The notes: generated from the sequence alone by a model not told the origin. A DNA stretch of 64,000 bases from Viola odorata (GCA_963691705.1 OY829539.1:48644327-48708326), one strand, 5' to 3'. Shown: positions 1 through 13,558, counted from the stretch's first letter. Translations and numbers: made by a program.

Positions 1-2478
1 AATTATGAAGTTGGGTAACCTGCATATCATTGCATGGAATTATATTAATTGACACAGTTTAAAGGACTGAAACAAAGATCTGGATAAAATTTAACGAGCA
101 TGATAAATTCAGAAAAGACAATTGAGTCAATTATTAACATTCACACCAGAGACTGATTCCCGATGATTTCATTTGGAACTTTAGGCTTATATTTCTCTGT
201 CCAAGTCAGGGAAGAACGTTCAGTAGGTTCATCTTTCGGCTTCACAGAGCGAGCACTTGCAGCCAGAACTTTGTGGCTTACACCCGTTGTTGAAGAGTTC
301 CCTGCAGGATAAATTAATATTTTTTAACTGTTAAGAACTCCCATGAAAGTAATAATTGTTGAATCACAATAAATTAGCCCAATTCGATTGGTACTGGAGA
401 GATTCTCCAAGTCACAAAACCATAACCGCAGCAACAAACCATTATTACTTTTCCCATGGTGGATCCAAGAATTTGAACATTCCCTCAAGAAAGGGAGAAA
501 AAATGTGTTTTATGCCTTCATAATTTTCACCCTTTTTTATTCATTTTGAGGAAATTGGGATTCAGGGAAAAAAAGAAAAGAGGATTTTTTTATTATTTGT
601 TAAAATCATTAAAGAAAGCTACAGATTCAGATTCTGGTTCTACAGAACACAGATCCTGTGTCATCCAAAAAAAGATCTAGAAATTTGAGAACAACACTGC
701 AATCCAGAACATAATCAAATAGAAGAATCTAGTTAGAAAAATGCAGGCTATTTACATAAGCAGCATGCAGCTGAAAAGTCGAAATAGATAAACAACTGAA
801 AGCCATCCCAACAAAAACGGATTTTGAGAAAACAAAAGTTAGAATAACAAAAACTGAAGCACAGAATTATATAAAGCATACCCTTAGCTCCAGATTTCTG
901 AGGGCTTTTATTTACGGGGGTTCCAACTTTCTCTATGGGTGATTTAGACTCTCCATGAGCTGGATTTTTTGCAGGTTTTGATGACCGGATCATATCAAAG
1001 AGTCCATCCTCAGTAAGGAAAGGTGTTCTGTATAAGGAATCAAAATCAGGAATTGACCGAAATTAACAAAGAACCTGAATGATAACAAATTTATATGATA
1101 ACCTACCCAAGTTCTTTGGCTTTGGAGGATTTCCGTCCCTCAACATCCTCATCACATAAAAGATAACTCTGCAAATGGATAGTGTCAATACAATGCCACA
1201 ATGTCAGATGAAGACTGACAAAGTACAGGACAAAAGTATAAAATGACCGTTTTCTTGCTGACAGATCCAGTAATACGACCTCCGTGTCGCTTAATCAAAT
1301 CTTCAGCTTCTTCTCTTTCCATGCTAAAGTTGCAGCCAAAAGAACAATACAATCAGTTTCAACCAGTAGAATACATTTCTGAACAGGCACAATAAAAGAA
1401 GCATAAACACTTTAGACTACTCCAAAAATACAGTAGCACCCACAACCCAAAACTACTTATATACAAAGAACCTTTATGAAGTATAGAAAGCAGATGACAA
1501 GAAAATTAAGTACCTGTCAAGTGTGCCACTAATGACAAAAGTTAAACCCGCCAAACAGTCAGGTGCACCTTCAGGAACTTCCTGAAACAACAACACGTAT
1601 TTTGAAGTTAATATAAATAATGTTACAACATTCTAATTCATCACATCAGACATTTCCAGACAGTGATATTTACCTTTTCTCCTTTGTGGGGAGGATCTTT
1701 CCTTTCACCAAAACTCATAAATCCACCTCGTCCCCCACCTCTGCCCCTACCAGCAGGTGGTGCCCCTGATGCACCCCTACCACCACCACCACCACCACCC
1801 CTTCCAGCAGGCTTGACAAGGGTGTCAGCATCCTTAACATCATCTTCATCAGTCTGATCAACTTCCACGGATTTCTGAGCAACTCCCCTACCTGAACCAC
1901 TCTTTAGTTTCTTCCTGGGAGTGGCATTGGCTGAATTATTGTTTTTATTCTTACTGGGCAAGACAAAGGTATCATCTTCATCATCGCCATCAACACGCTG
2001 AACCTTCTTGGGTGGCAGGGGCTTCACGGATTGATCAATTTCATTTGTTGATTTCCTCTTGGCTGGAAGTTCCTCCACTTCCTTGCCATCCTTTGGCTTA
2101 GAAAAATACTTGCTGGTTTTCCTTCTGCCTGAACTTTCTTGGGCCTAAATAAATTCAAAAACGCAAATTATTCTTAAAAATCAAGAACCATATGTAAAGA
2201 ACAGAAAACCCATCATTATAGGTACTGACAGGGGATTCAGGTTGTGTGTCTTTAGCAGGCTGTTTCTTCTGGGGAGTATCTTTGGCAGAGGCATCAGCAT
2301 TGCCTTTGTCATGTGCCTTCATAAACCACTTCCTGATATCCCCTGATTGCTGCAATCCCAAACATATAAACTTTAAAAACAAAGCTTAAAGATGAATGCG
2401 AAGAGGAACCCAACTATAGTTACTACCCTTGAAAAACCTAGAAGCACAAAGAAACAGAATTTATGATTGACCCACCAT
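1..2478 (-). CDS. RFC1: Replication factor C subunit 1 (large clamp-loader subunit), N-terminal part; runs off the left edge
   Basis: RFC1 is the large subunit of the nuclear clamp loader that opens PCNA onto DNA. Exons on the minus strand: 2478-2476 (ATG only, donor GTGGG), 2349-2230, 2144-1674, 1581-1514, 1323-1248, 1168-1107, 1027-882, 301-147, and 19 to beyond 1; phases agree at every junction. The N terminus carries the family's GDIRKWFMKAHDKGN motif, then a basic RRKTSKYFSKPKD patch and a low-complexity KR-, D/E- and glycine-rich linker with a run of seven Gly followed by RG. Exons 1581-1107 encode a BRCT domain (PDCLAGLTFVISGTL, EEAEDLIKRHGGRITGSVSKKT). Exons 1027-1 give GTPFLTEDGLFDMIRSSKP and LTWTEKYKPKVPNEIIGNQS, the lead-in to the AAA+ module, which lies outside the window. 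The start was chosen because the ATG abuts a donor and the next exon joins in phase; a slightly different first exon is possible. Confidence 0.93.
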
Positions 2479-2971
2479 TGCAATGGTAAAAGAAGAACAG
2501 ATGAAGTGGCACTATGGAATCTGCGCAACAAAAAAAGAAACAGTTACGGGCAAGTATTAGATTACCAGTACAAAGAGAGAAAGGAAACGTGCAGCGGAAG
2601 CAGAAAAGAGTATAGAATTGGGGTTTAACTGTTGTTATGCAAGAGTGTAAAACCAATAGACTTTTTTCTACCTCTATATGTTTGAAGAAGAAGTCTTACC
2701 TCTAAGAGAGTAACAATCTAAGCGTAGAAAACCATAGAAAGGCGGGACTAAAGAAAACAGAGCCTAATAAGACTGCACTTCTACTGTGCTGCCTGGCGTG
2801 CCGACGACACCTCACGACGGGGTGTTTTTTATTCTGGAAAAAAAAGGAAGAACCAAATAAAAATAATTATTATTTAATGCAAAATCATAATATAATATAA
2901 TATTAATATACTAATTAATCCAAATCGGGTCAGACCCGCATAACTTGAAACGGCAGGGAAACAGAACAGAG
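2479..2971. other. RFC1 5' leader and upstream spacer
   Basis: No protein-coding signal. The part next to the ATG is the likely 5' leader and core promoter of RFC1 on the minus strand. From about 2840 the sequence becomes AT-rich spacer leading to the foldback insertion. No TATA element could be assigned with confidence. Confidence 0.4.
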
Positions 2972-2981
2972 TACCAAAAAC

Positions 2982-3763
2982 AGTTTAAATCCAAAAAAGC
3001 ACCTGTACATGAATTGATTGACTCATTTGGCACCTCTATTGAAAAAACGATTTAAAAGGCATCTGTACTTCTTACGTATGACACATTTGGCACCTCCCAC
3101 GAACGGCGTCACCATTCCTCCGTTATCCCCTGACGTGGCGTGCCACGTCGTAAACATGATGACGTGTCGCGCCACGTGGCAAATCCGACCCAAATCACGC
3201 TGAACCGGGCCTGGACACGGTTCATTTATTTGGATCGTGAACGACGCGTCGTTCAAACAACGAATGACACGCCGTTCGTAGCCAATTCCAATCCTAAATC
3301 GCTTGCAAAAACCAATTCCAACCCGCCTGCTGAAAAAACCAAAATCAATTCCCTCCAAAGCCAGAGATGGGAGATGGCTTTTGATTTGGAGGGAATTGAT
3401 TTTGGTTTTTTCAGCAGGCGGGTTGGAATTGGTTTTTGCAAGGGATTTAGGATTGGAATTGGCTACAAACGACGTGTCATTCGTTGTTTGAACGACGCGT
3501 CGTTCACGACCCAAATAAGAGACCCGTTTTCAGGCCCGTTCCAGCGTGATTTGGGTCGGATTTGCCACGTGGCATGACACGTCATCATGTTTATGACGTG
3601 GCGTGTCACGTTAGCGGATAACGGAGGAATGGTGACGCCGTTCGTGGGAGGTGCCAAATGTGTCATACGTAAGAAGTACAGGTGCCTTTTAAACCATTTT
3701 TTCAGTAGAGGTGCCAAATGAGTCAATCAATTCATGTACATGTGCCTTTTTTGGATTTAAACC
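2982..3763. mobile_element. Foldback (long inverted repeat) element 1 with 10-bp target duplication, Mutator-like MITE
   Basis: The two halves are inverted copies of each other along almost their whole length and meet near 3365-3385. Ends read GTTTAAATCC at 2983 and GGATTTAAAC up to 3762. The flanks carry the perfect 10-bp direct repeat TACCAAAAAC at 2972-2981 and 3764-3773, which sets the borders. A duplication of 9-11 bp with long inverted arms is characteristic of Mutator-like (MULE) non-autonomous elements. The arms contain CACGTGGCA and GAACGACGCGTCGTTC palindromic motifs. Open frames inside are just readings of the palindrome; no transposase is present. Confidence 0.85.
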
Positions 3764-3823
3764 TACCAAAAACCCAGAAATACAGTGGTCATCATGCACA
3801 TTAAGGGGGTTAGTTTAGGCCTA

Positions 3824-4831
3824 TGTATGGGAAGAAGGATTAGGGTGGAAAGGAAAGGAAAGGAAAGTAAATTTTTAAAATTTCCCTTGTATGGGAAAAA
3901 AAGTGCAAGGGAATAGGGAGTAAATAAATTGTAAAAATTTCCTCCCTAGCCCATAAAATATTTCCTCCCACTTTGGGAGGAAAAGGAAGGAAATTAGATA
4001 TAGAGCATGTTATTCCCGTAAATACCCTCTTTCTTTTCTTTCTCAAGCATGAAGCCATTATCACAATCTTGGTATTCTTCTCTGTTTTCTCTCAAAAACT
4101 TCATGTTTTTGTCTTCGTCTCCCATCTCAAGAGTCCAATCGTTTGTTGCCGGATTACTTCTGTAAGCAGTCACCACCGTCCCAACTGTCGTCGTTGCTGC
4201 TGTGCCGCCATAGTCGCTTGATAATTGATGACGACCGGTTCGGCCGCTTGAAAACTGAACCTGCAATCGATCTCAAAATTTCAATTGCTACCTTCCTTTA
4301 AAATTATACACATTGCTTGTTGTTATTGTAGACCCATTTATCTCCATATCAAACAAAACCCATTTAACATCATCCTGCTGCTAATATTCAACATCATCTT
4401 CATTTCCACCACCTTCAATGGCACCATCTCATTGCATGTTGTTATTGCGGCCCCATTTACCTCCATATCAAACAAAACCCAATTCAATACACAAAATCAA
4501 GAACCATATTGCAGTCCCTTGTTGTTTTTAGCTCATGGTTAGGTTGCGTGATACTACCGGAAGATTATTTTACATCAAAATTTCTACCTTGCATTGTGCC
4601 AGATTTTATGTTCTGTTGCATTTGTTAGAAAGAAAAAGGAAGGAGAGGAGAGTAATTTGTTATAAAGGTCAAATGATAAAAATAATTAAATTTCCTTGCT
4701 TTTTCCTGTATATAAAATATGCAGCCATACAAGGGAACTTTTTTAGAACTTCCCTTACTCTCCTTTCCTTTCCTTTCCTTTCCCTTGTTAAATTTCTCCT
4801 CCTTTACTTTGTACACTTTAATTCCCATACA
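3824..4831. mobile_element. Probable non-autonomous DNA element with inverted ends TGTATGGGAA/TTCCCATACA
   Basis: Perfect 10-bp inverted ends occur at 3824-3833 and 4822-4831, followed inward by inverted AAAGGAAAGG-rich stretches on one side and CCTTTCCTTT on the other, then ACAAGGGAA-type blocks. The interior holds two diverged direct copies of a stretch around CCATATCAAACAAAACCCA (near 4345 and 4460). No coding sequence is convincing. The flanks (AGGCCTA and AAGCATA) match at only five of seven positions, so the superfamily is undetermined. Confidence 0.5.
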
Positions 4832-5399
4832 AAGCATAGAGGAAGAGAAAAGCGTACCCTGAAAGTTGGCATTCAACGGACTTAAGGAGCAGAAATTGTA
4901 GCTCTATCCTCACACGAAACACATCGTCGGAGAAGAAAGCGAGCTATACCGCCGGTTTGAGTCAAGCAATCTCAGCACACAATCCTCCATTGATTGACTG
5001 GATTTTGGTGAAATGGTGGTTGTCGCCGCTACTATCGCCGCTTCCCCCGTCGTCGATCAGAAGGGTGTACCCGGAGAGACGACGAACAGAAGGCGAGGGA
5101 AAGGGATTCGATTAACAAAATGTTTCAGAAATAGGATGACAGTGAGCGAGCATGCGACTGCGTCTGTGACACAGACTCTGTGTCTGTGAGCGGTTGGGTG
5201 AGATGAGAAGGTACCTCGGTTCTTGCAACCGGCGGATACGCATTGAATTGGGTCCGGATTATATTCGGGTTTGGGCCGACGCCCACATCAAATGATCTGT
5301 TGTGTTTTTTTTCCTTAGGCCCATGAGTCCATTAACTTCTTTTACTGGTCAAGTAGTTCTTCTGATTGAGAACTGTTAATGAAAATCACTTACTTAATA
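4832..5399. other. Unassigned spacer
   Basis: Contains a locally GC-rich stretch (about 4900-5260) that resembles an old promoter or leader, but no reading frame or known motif could be supported. From 5290 it is AT-rich spacer. Confidence 0.3.
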
Positions 5400-5660
5400 C
5401 TCACTCCGTTTACTTTTAATTGTCACTTTCCTACGTTTTTCTACTGTTTGGAGTACTTGTCATTTTATCTTTTTCGAAGCATATATTTTGTGCAAATGAT
5501 AATTTTTTGTTGTTGAATCAACTCAATTTAATGATGGTGTGGTAATTTGAGTGGAAATTAGAAGAAAAAATGAAACAATGAGGAATAAAATAAATTCGTA
5601 AATCAGCGGCTTACGTTTTTCTACTATTCCAGAAAGTCATTTAAAAGTAAACGGAGGGAG
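5400..5660. mobile_element. Stowaway-type MITE (Tc1/mariner), 261 bp
   Basis: Inverted ends CTCACTCCGTTTACTTTTAA and TTAAAAGTAAACGGAGGGAG with TA dinucleotides immediately outside (5398-5399 and 5661-5662). The CTCCCTCCGT terminus, TA target and small size are the Stowaway signature. The AT-rich interior has no coding capacity. Confidence 0.85.
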
Positions 5661-5843
5661 TAGAACCTGAAAAAAAGGGGGAAACAAATAAAATGTACGC
5701 TTGACTGATATTAAAATAAATTGAATGCTATACTCTAATTTAGTTAGACTCGCCACTAAAACTAAAACTAAAACTATTAAACAAAAATTAGTTATGAAAT
5801 TGACCCTAAAACTAATATAAAATGAAATATTATTTTACGTTGT

Positions 5844-6553
5844 TGTAGACATCAAAATTTCGGCTTGTCTTAGAATATTCGGCCCAGTTTATGAAAAGGC
5901 CACGAAGCCCATTCACCGAAATTCATGAAGCTTATTTGGTCGAAACCTACCAGCAAGCTCATATTTGAAGGGAATAAAAATCATCTAATATTTTATTAAT
6001 TTGATTAAATGTCAAATTAATTCATATTCAATTATTAATTAATAACGATGGTTACAAATTGGACCAATGAGATGAAGACACATGTCATCTTTCCAATTCC
6101 AAAATCACCCTTATGAGCCTATAAATAGAGGCCTCCTTAGAAGGTGAAAAAAAAGAAGATTTCTTGGAGGGAAGAAGTGCTGCGAAGATCAAGAACTGAA
6201 GCAGATCGTCTTCAAGAAAGAAGGAGAAGCCACAAGCTGATTCAAGTCCGGTTTCTTCTCAAATCAAATCAAGAAGAAGCCACAAGCTGATTCAAGGCCG
6301 GCTTCTTCTCAAATCAAATCAAGCAGAAGCTACAAGCTGATTAAAGGTCGGTTTCTTCTCAAATCAACCGCGGATTACAAGCTGGTTCAAGGCCAATCCG
6401 TCAACCATTCAACTCAAGTTCAAATCCAAATCCGGAGTGAAGACTGATTCATTAATCAGAGGAATCAAGAGAAGAACCACTTTTATTATACATTCAACAT
6501 TTGTAATTTGACACGTGTAATTTTCTCATATTTTAGGAAAAATTGTGTGTACA
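5844..6553 (+). repeat. 5' LTR of the gag-only retrotransposon
   Basis: 710 bp, TGTAGACATC to GTGTGTACA. It contains a TATA-like CCTATAAATAGAGG at about 6118 that would start transcription into the element. Just inside are three to four direct copies of a block with CACAAGCTGATTCAAGG and GGTTTCTTCTCAAATCAA (6229-6400). Confidence 0.92.
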
Positions 6554-9290
6554 AATCTTTGGCACGCCTAGTGGGACACTACTCTCCTCTCATCTTTGAA
6601 TCACACTCCTCAAATCAAGATCCAAAATGAATCGCCTGATTAGAAATCAGACCGACGACTCCTTTCCTGAAGCACTTCAAGAAGGTCTTCCCGCAACACG
6701 TGCTCGCACTAGATCCGGAAGAGCCCAGCTGGTGTCACCATTGAAGCAATTTTCCCGTAGGGAAAAACCAAGAAGAAAGATCGCCAAAGAGATCCAAACC
6801 AGATCTGAGGGCTCTTACTACCCGAGTGGAGAATCTGATGCTGGGATTGCTTCTGAAAATACTCCAACTAGGAGATGGGTAGATTACAGCTCTGACTCCT
6901 CTGAATCCTTTGCTGCGGTGATGGCCATCGACGCTTCCCCAGATGCTGAGACTCGCTTTCAAGAGATGTCCTTAGCAATTGAAAATTTGACAATAGCTAT
7001 GGCAGAGAAAGATGCCCAAATAACTTTCTTGACGGCTAAGTTGGCAAGTCACCCAGGTTCATCAAGCAATCCAAACTTCAGTGGAGGCTCTTTTGGTGAT
7101 GAGAATGCTGAGCGAGAACGACAGATGAAATACCATGAAGACTTCGCCACGGCGAATAATCTGAATGACAACAACAACAACACCGCGACACCTGTCGCAA
7201 ATCTGACAGTTCAACAACTGCAGATGATGATTACTGACACTATCCGTACTCAATATGGAGGAGCTTCGTAATCCTCTCTCGGGTACGCAAAGCCTTACTC
7301 AAGGCGTATAGATGAACTATTACTGCCTGTGGGGTATCAACCTCCAAAATTCCAGCAGTTCGAAGGGAAAGGGAACCCTAAACAACACATCGCTCACTTC
7401 ATAGAGACTTGCAACAATGCAGGAACTTATGGAGATATGATGGTGAAACAATTTGTTCGATCACTGAAAGGCGTGGCCTTTGAATGGTACACTGATATCA
7501 AGCCTGGGTCTATTGATAGTTGGGACCAGTTGGAAAGAGACTTCCTAACTCGCTTTTACAGCACTCGACGGATTGTTGGCCTACCTGAATTGGCTGGAAC
7601 AAAACAAAGAAAAGATGAACCTGTCACTGAGTTCATCGAAAGATGGAGGAACTTGGTCCTTAATTGCAAAGAAAGGATCAGTGAGTCATCTTCAATCGAT
7701 ATGTGTGTCCAAGGCATGCATTGGGGATTGCTCTACAACTTGCAGGCGAACATGCCACGCACATTTGAGGAGCTCGCAACTAGGGCTCATGATCTGGAAA
7801 TTCAAATCCAAAGGCACGGGAGTTACTTGCCAAATGGCTCTCATGAAAAGGAAGAAGTAAGGAAAGACCCGAAGATCAGTGAAAGGGAGGAAAGCATGGT
7901 AGTTACCACGGCACCTACGAAAACATCCTTCAAAGAGATCCACAGAAAAGAAGAGGCAAAGCAGGTCAAGACTGAGTACAAGCCTTTCAAAGCTCAAAGA
8001 AGGACCCTGAAGGAACGCGAAGAAAAAAGATATCCCTTCTTAGACTCAGAAGTCTCTGACATCCTGGACCAACTTCTTGAACAAAAGTTGATCGAGCTTC
8101 CGCCATCAAAGCGCCCAGAAGAAGTGAACCAGATCGACAACCCCAGGTATTGCAAATATCACCGGATCATCAGTCATCCGGTAGATGAGTGTTTTGTCCT
8201 TAAAGACCTCATCGTTCGTTTGGACAAGGAAGGAAAAATAAAACTCGATGATGAAGATGTCGTAGAAGCTAATTACATCACAACCATTGCAAAGAACGAT
8301 GCTACACCAACTAAGATTGCATTTGGGTCATTTGATCCTATTCCATTGTCGCAAGCTTTGGATCAGAACCCAGTCGCCACTCAGCCAACGGTTCTAACAA
8401 CTGAATTACCGAAGGGGGCAGTCCCCGTAGAATTCAGCACTGATGGAGAGGTCAAGGTCATCTATGCCTACCCTGGGATGCCAAAGATAGGAAACCCTTA
8501 TGGGCCAAACTTGTATGAGTTGATGACTGACGAGTTAGACGTTTGGGAAACAAGCTCTGAGTCCGAAGATGAAATTAATGACGGATGGTCAACCTTCAGA
8601 AGGAAGAAGAATAAAAAAGTTCTTCCAAAAAGAAAGTCATCCTCAAAATACCCTCATGGCGTCTCTAGCCAAGATTGTGACGTTCAGCCAGAAGGGTGGG
8701 GTCTTCCAGGTGAGCCATCAAAGACCTCCCATGAAGCTGAGACTGTTGATAGGCCTCGCAAGGGAAAGGCTTCGATACATGCGCCGACAAAGCTTGAACA
8801 AACGCCTTGTAAGGCTCACATTCATCCAACGTCTAGAAAAGGGGGGCACCACGCTCTCGAATGCTCAACACCGAGATCTTCATCTCAATCAAAAGGGATA
8901 ATGACTTGTGAAGAGTATGTCCCAGAAGAACAATCTCCTGAAGATTGCGTAGCAGTCTACATGGTTAGTGTGGAGCAAGCTGAAGGATTTGACCACAAAG
9001 ATGCTAATGTTGATTTAATTGATGCCATAACATCCTACCAGCGACTCCTCGGAAGGATTTGGTCACATGAAAGTGAAGTTATCCCTTCAAACTGGCACCA
9101 ATGCCTCAAATTCATTTGTAATGGAGAGGTAAAGTGCGCTAAGGGAGAACCCAATCCATTCTACAAAGAGGAATCACATTTCGCGGATGCAAAATTCTTC
9201 TCAGAAGAAAAGATTCCTTCGGAAGCCTTTCCCATCTTCGCACCAGAATGTAAGAGGAATGAAGAAAGCTCCTCTTCCGCCACAAGGGCA

Positions 9291-9530
9291 TGTTGGGTAT
9301 GTGGAGTCTGATATACCACATCGCTAACATAGGGAATGGAGGCCGACCCTTTCCCTATAAATAGACTCTCTTGTAATTGTAAAACTAACGAATATTAAGA
9401 CTAATAATATTTGTGCGGTTTATGGAGTGCGGCTAGACCGATACCATGTTAATCCCTTGTCTTGTCTATTTTCGTTTATCTTTCTCAATCTAGGTTATCT
9501 TTCAGTCTCCTACTCAGGTAATTCCTAACA
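9291..9530 (+). repeat. 5' LTR of the copia element
   Basis: 240 bp with TATA-like CCTATAAATAGACTC near 9354. Starts TGTTGGG, ends CCTAACA. Confidence 0.93.
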
Positions 9531-9564
9531 ACTGGTAGCGGAGCAAGGTTAGTGAGTAGGAGCG

Positions 9565-12500
9565 ATGGCAGGCGATGGGAAGATAAAGATTGACAAGTTT
9601 GATGGGACAGACTTTGGATTTTGGAAGATGCAAGTCGAGGACTTGCTGTATCAAAAGAAGCTGCATGAACCGTTAGAGGAGAAAAAGCCAGAGGCCATGA
9701 AACGACAAGATTGGGACTTGTTGGATAGGCAGGCTCTAGGTGTGATACGGTTGACACTAGCGAAGAACGTTGCCTACAACATCGTTGGTGAGAAGACTAC
9801 ACAAGGACTGATTAAGGAGTTATCAAATCTGTACGAGAAGCCCTCTGCAGCTAATAAGGTATATTTGATTCGTCTATTAGTCAATACGAGGATGAAAGAA
9901 GGTGGTTCTGTTGCTGATCATGTGAATGAATTTAATTCTATACTGTCGAGATTAGTTTCCGTTGAGATTAAATTCGATGATGAAGTACAGGCCTCGTTGT
10001 TGTTGTCCTCGTTACCTGATAGTTGGTCAGGGTTTGTCACAGCAGTTAGTAGTTCGTCTGAGACTACTAAGCTAACGTTCACAGGAATTCGTGACTCAAT
10101 TCTTGGAGAAGATATTCGTAGGAGGAATTCTAGGGAATCATCTGGCTCTTTGTTGAGTATAGATGGTAGAGGCAGACAAGTTGGGAAGGGGCAGAATCAA
10201 GGGCGTAACAGATCGAAGTCCAGGAAGAGAGGGCAGTCCAAGAATCGCAAGGATATTATGTGCTGGAATTGTCAAAAGACTGGTCACTTCAGGAATCAGT
10301 GTACGGCTCCTACAGTTCCTAAACCAAAGAAGAATGATGATAACTCAGTTAACACAGTGGAAGAAGTTAGTGATGATGCGCTGATTTGTTGTGTTGAGTG
10401 TTCTATTGAATCTTGGGTTATGGATTCTGGTGCATCATTCCATGCCACTCCAAGCAAAGATTCAATGCTGAATTTCAGGTCTGGAAATTTTGGCAAAGTT
10501 CGTCTTGCTGATGACGAGACTTTGGATATTACAGGTATGGGAGACATCAAAGTCAAAACCTCTTTTGGAACAATCTGGTTGTTAAAAGATGTTAGATACG
10601 TTCCTGGACTCAAGAGGATGCTGCTCTCTGTGGGTCAGTTGGATGAGGAAGGGTATCGTGTTATCTTTGGAAACAGACAATGGAAGGTTGTGAAGGGGAA
10701 TTTGGTTGTTACTCGTGGTGATAAGGTTGGAACTCTTTATACTATGGAACAATCATGTGATGAGGTTAATGCAATTACTGATGATGTTGGTCCATCGACT
10801 CTTTGGCACCAAAGGCTTGGGCATATGAGTCAGAAGGGTATGAAGTTGCTAGTTTCTAAAGGCAAGATTCCGGAATTGAAGAATGTGGAAGCTGGATTCT
10901 GTGAACCATGTGTGTTTGGGAAGCAGAAACGAGTTACTTTTGCAAAATCAGGGAATGCACCTAAGTCTAGAAAGTTAGAGCTAGTTCATACAGATGTGTA
11001 CGGACCGACTACAGTTGCCTCCGTGGGAGGATCACACTACTATGTCACTTTCATTGATGATTCCACTAGAAAGGTATGGGTTTATTTTCTGAAAAATAAA
11101 TCTGACGTATTTGAAACCTTTAAGAAGTGGAAGGCAGAAGTTGAAAACCAGACAAGGTTGAAGATTAAGAGCCTGAAATTAGATAATAGGGGTGAATACA
11201 GCAGTGATGAGTTCAAAGCCTATTGTGTAGAACACGGAATCAGAATGATAAAGACTATTCCTGAGACACCGCAGCAGAATGGAGTTGCAGAGCGAATGAA
11301 TAGGACTTTGAATGAGAGAGCCAAGAGTATGAGGATACATGCAGGGTTGCCAAAGATGTTTTGGGCAGATGCAGTTAGTACAGCGGCATATCTCATTAAC
11401 AGAGGACCCTCAGTTCCTTTGGGGTTCAAGATTCCAGAGGAAGAGTGGCAAGAAAAAGAGGTAAATCTCTCACACCTGAGAGTTTTTGGTTGTGTTTCTT
11501 ATGTGCGGGTTAAAGATTCTGACAGGGATAAGCTTGATCCTAAAGCAAAGAAGGTTACTTTTATTGGCTACGGTTCAGATGAGATGGGGTACCATTTCTG
11601 GGATGCGTTGAACAGGAAAGTCATTAAAAGCAGAGATGTCACTTCAATGAGAATGCAGTGTATAAGGATAAGCTTGCAGTAGATTCTGAAACGACAAAGA
11701 AACAAGCAGTAAAAGAGCAGATTGTGTTGGAAGACATTACAGAGGATGTTCTTGCAGGGGACAGTGGGAGTTTGGTAAACAGAGATGTTGAGGAGGTTGT
11801 CCCAGTTGCCCCAGATGTTGCAGTAAGAAGATCAAATAGAGTTTCGCGACCGCCACAAAGATACTCTCCTTCAGCTTATTACTTGCTTTTGACTGAGGAT
11901 GGTGAACCTGAGAGTTATTCAGAGGCAATGCAGATGGATGAGTCAGTTCAGTGGGAGCTAGCTATGAACGAGGAGATGAGTTCACTTGAGAAGAATGAGA
12001 CTTGGTCATTGACTAAGTTACCAGCAGGAAAGAAGGCTTTGCAGAATCAATGGGTGTTCAAGATTAAAGAAGAACTTGATGGCAGCAGGAGATACAAGGC
12101 AAGGTTAGTGGTGAAAGGTTTTCAGCAGAAAAAGGGCATTGATTACAATGAGATTTTTTCTCCGGTTGTCAAGATGACTACTATCAGACTTGTTTTGGGT
12201 ATCGTGGCTGCAGAGGAGTTACATCTATAGCAGCTAGATGTGAAGACCGCGTTCTTACATGGTGATCTTGAGGAGGACATTTATATGACACAACCAGAGG
12301 GGTTCCCGACAGCTGGGAAAGAGGACATGGTTTGCAAGCTGAAAAAGAGCTTGTATGGTTTGAAGCAAGCACCAAGACAGTGGTACTTGAAGTTTGACAG
12401 CTTTATGATGAGGAGTGAGTACACGAGGTGTACTATGGATCATTGTTGCTATGTTAAGTAATTTGATTCATCTTATATTATATTACTGTTGTATGTTGAT

Positions 12501-13301
12501 GACATGTTAATCGCAGGATCTGACATGAGGGAAATCAACAAGTTGAAGAGACAGATGTCTCTAGATTTTGAGATGAAAGATTTGGGTCCCTCAAAGCAGA
12601 TACTTGGTATGAGCATCATTAGAGATAGAAGTGAAGGTACTCTGAAATTGTCGCAAGAGAAGTACATTGGGAAGGTGTTAAATAAGTTTAACCTCCAAGA
12701 TGCGAAGATCAGAAGTACGCCTTTGGGAGCCCACTTCAATCTCACAAAGAAGCAGTCACCTCAAACGGATGAAGACAAGGTAGGAATGACTAATGTTCCG
12801 TATGCATCTGCAGTTGGTAGTTTGATGTATGTTATGGTATGCACGAGACCAGACATTGCTCATGCAGTGGGAGTTGTTAGCAGATTCATGTCTAATCCTG
12901 GGAGAGAGCATTGGGAGGCGGTTAAGTGGCTGCTACGCTACTTGAAAGGTACCTCTAAGGCTGCATTATGTTTCCGTAGGAAAGATGTAATCTTCGAAGG
13001 ATTCACTGATGCAGATTTGGGTGGTTGTGAGGATACAAGAAAGAGTACTACGGGATATACTTTCACTTTGGGTGGCACAGCAGTTAGTTGGATGTCTCGA
13101 CTTCAAAAGAGTGTTGCTCTTTCAACCACGGAAGCAGAGTACATAGCTATTTCAGAAGCCAGCAAGGAAATGATTTGGTTGAAGAATTTTCTTGAGGAGT
13201 TGGGCAAGAAACAGGAAGACAATGCTCTATACAGCGACAGTCAGAGTGCCATTCATCTTGCGAAGAATCATGTGTTTCATGCTAGGACAAAACACATCTA
13301 G
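9565..13301 (+). pseudogene. Copia Gag-Pol polyprotein, broken by frameshifts and stops
   Basis: The first segment (9565-11682) reads a UBN2-type Gag (IDKFDGTDFGFWKMQVEDLL), a CCHC knuckle (CWNCQKTGHFRNQC near 10261), the aspartic protease motif DSGASFHAT (near 10425), and the integrase with HHCC zinc finger and catalytic Asp/Asp/Glu region (HTDVYGP, PQQNGVAERMNRT). A single-base loss near 11643 shifts the frame into 11658-12230. That segment ends in a TAG inside the RT just before the LDVKTAFLHGDLEE region. RT continues 12240-12461, another stop follows, then YVDDMLIAG and RNase H (VALSTTEAEYIAISEA) in 12489-13301, with a further break near 13300. No full polyprotein can be made from this copy. 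Confidence 0.93.
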
Positions 13302-13558
13302 TGGAGATATCACTTATCAGGGAGTTGATTAGTGATGGTACTTTGTCCTTGAAGAAAAGCCTTGGTTCAAGGAATCCAGCAGATATGCTGACCAAGGTGG
13401 TTACTAAAGAGAAGTTGAAGTTTTGCATAACTTCAACTGGCCTTCAGAACTGACTGTTGAAGAAGGCTCAACACATATAGAGGTGCTTAATGTTGTTTGG
13501 GTTTTACTAGAGTTACATGAGTGAGAGTGAACCTGTGATCAGTCTCCAAGTGGGAGAT

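Noticed and set aside
1663..1857. Proline-rich plus-strand frame
   Set aside because: Antisense shadow of the glycine-rich RFC1 exon.
3018..3726. Several overlapping open frames of 60-160 codons on both strands
   Set aside because: They are mirror readings of one palindromic foldback element and have no family resemblance.
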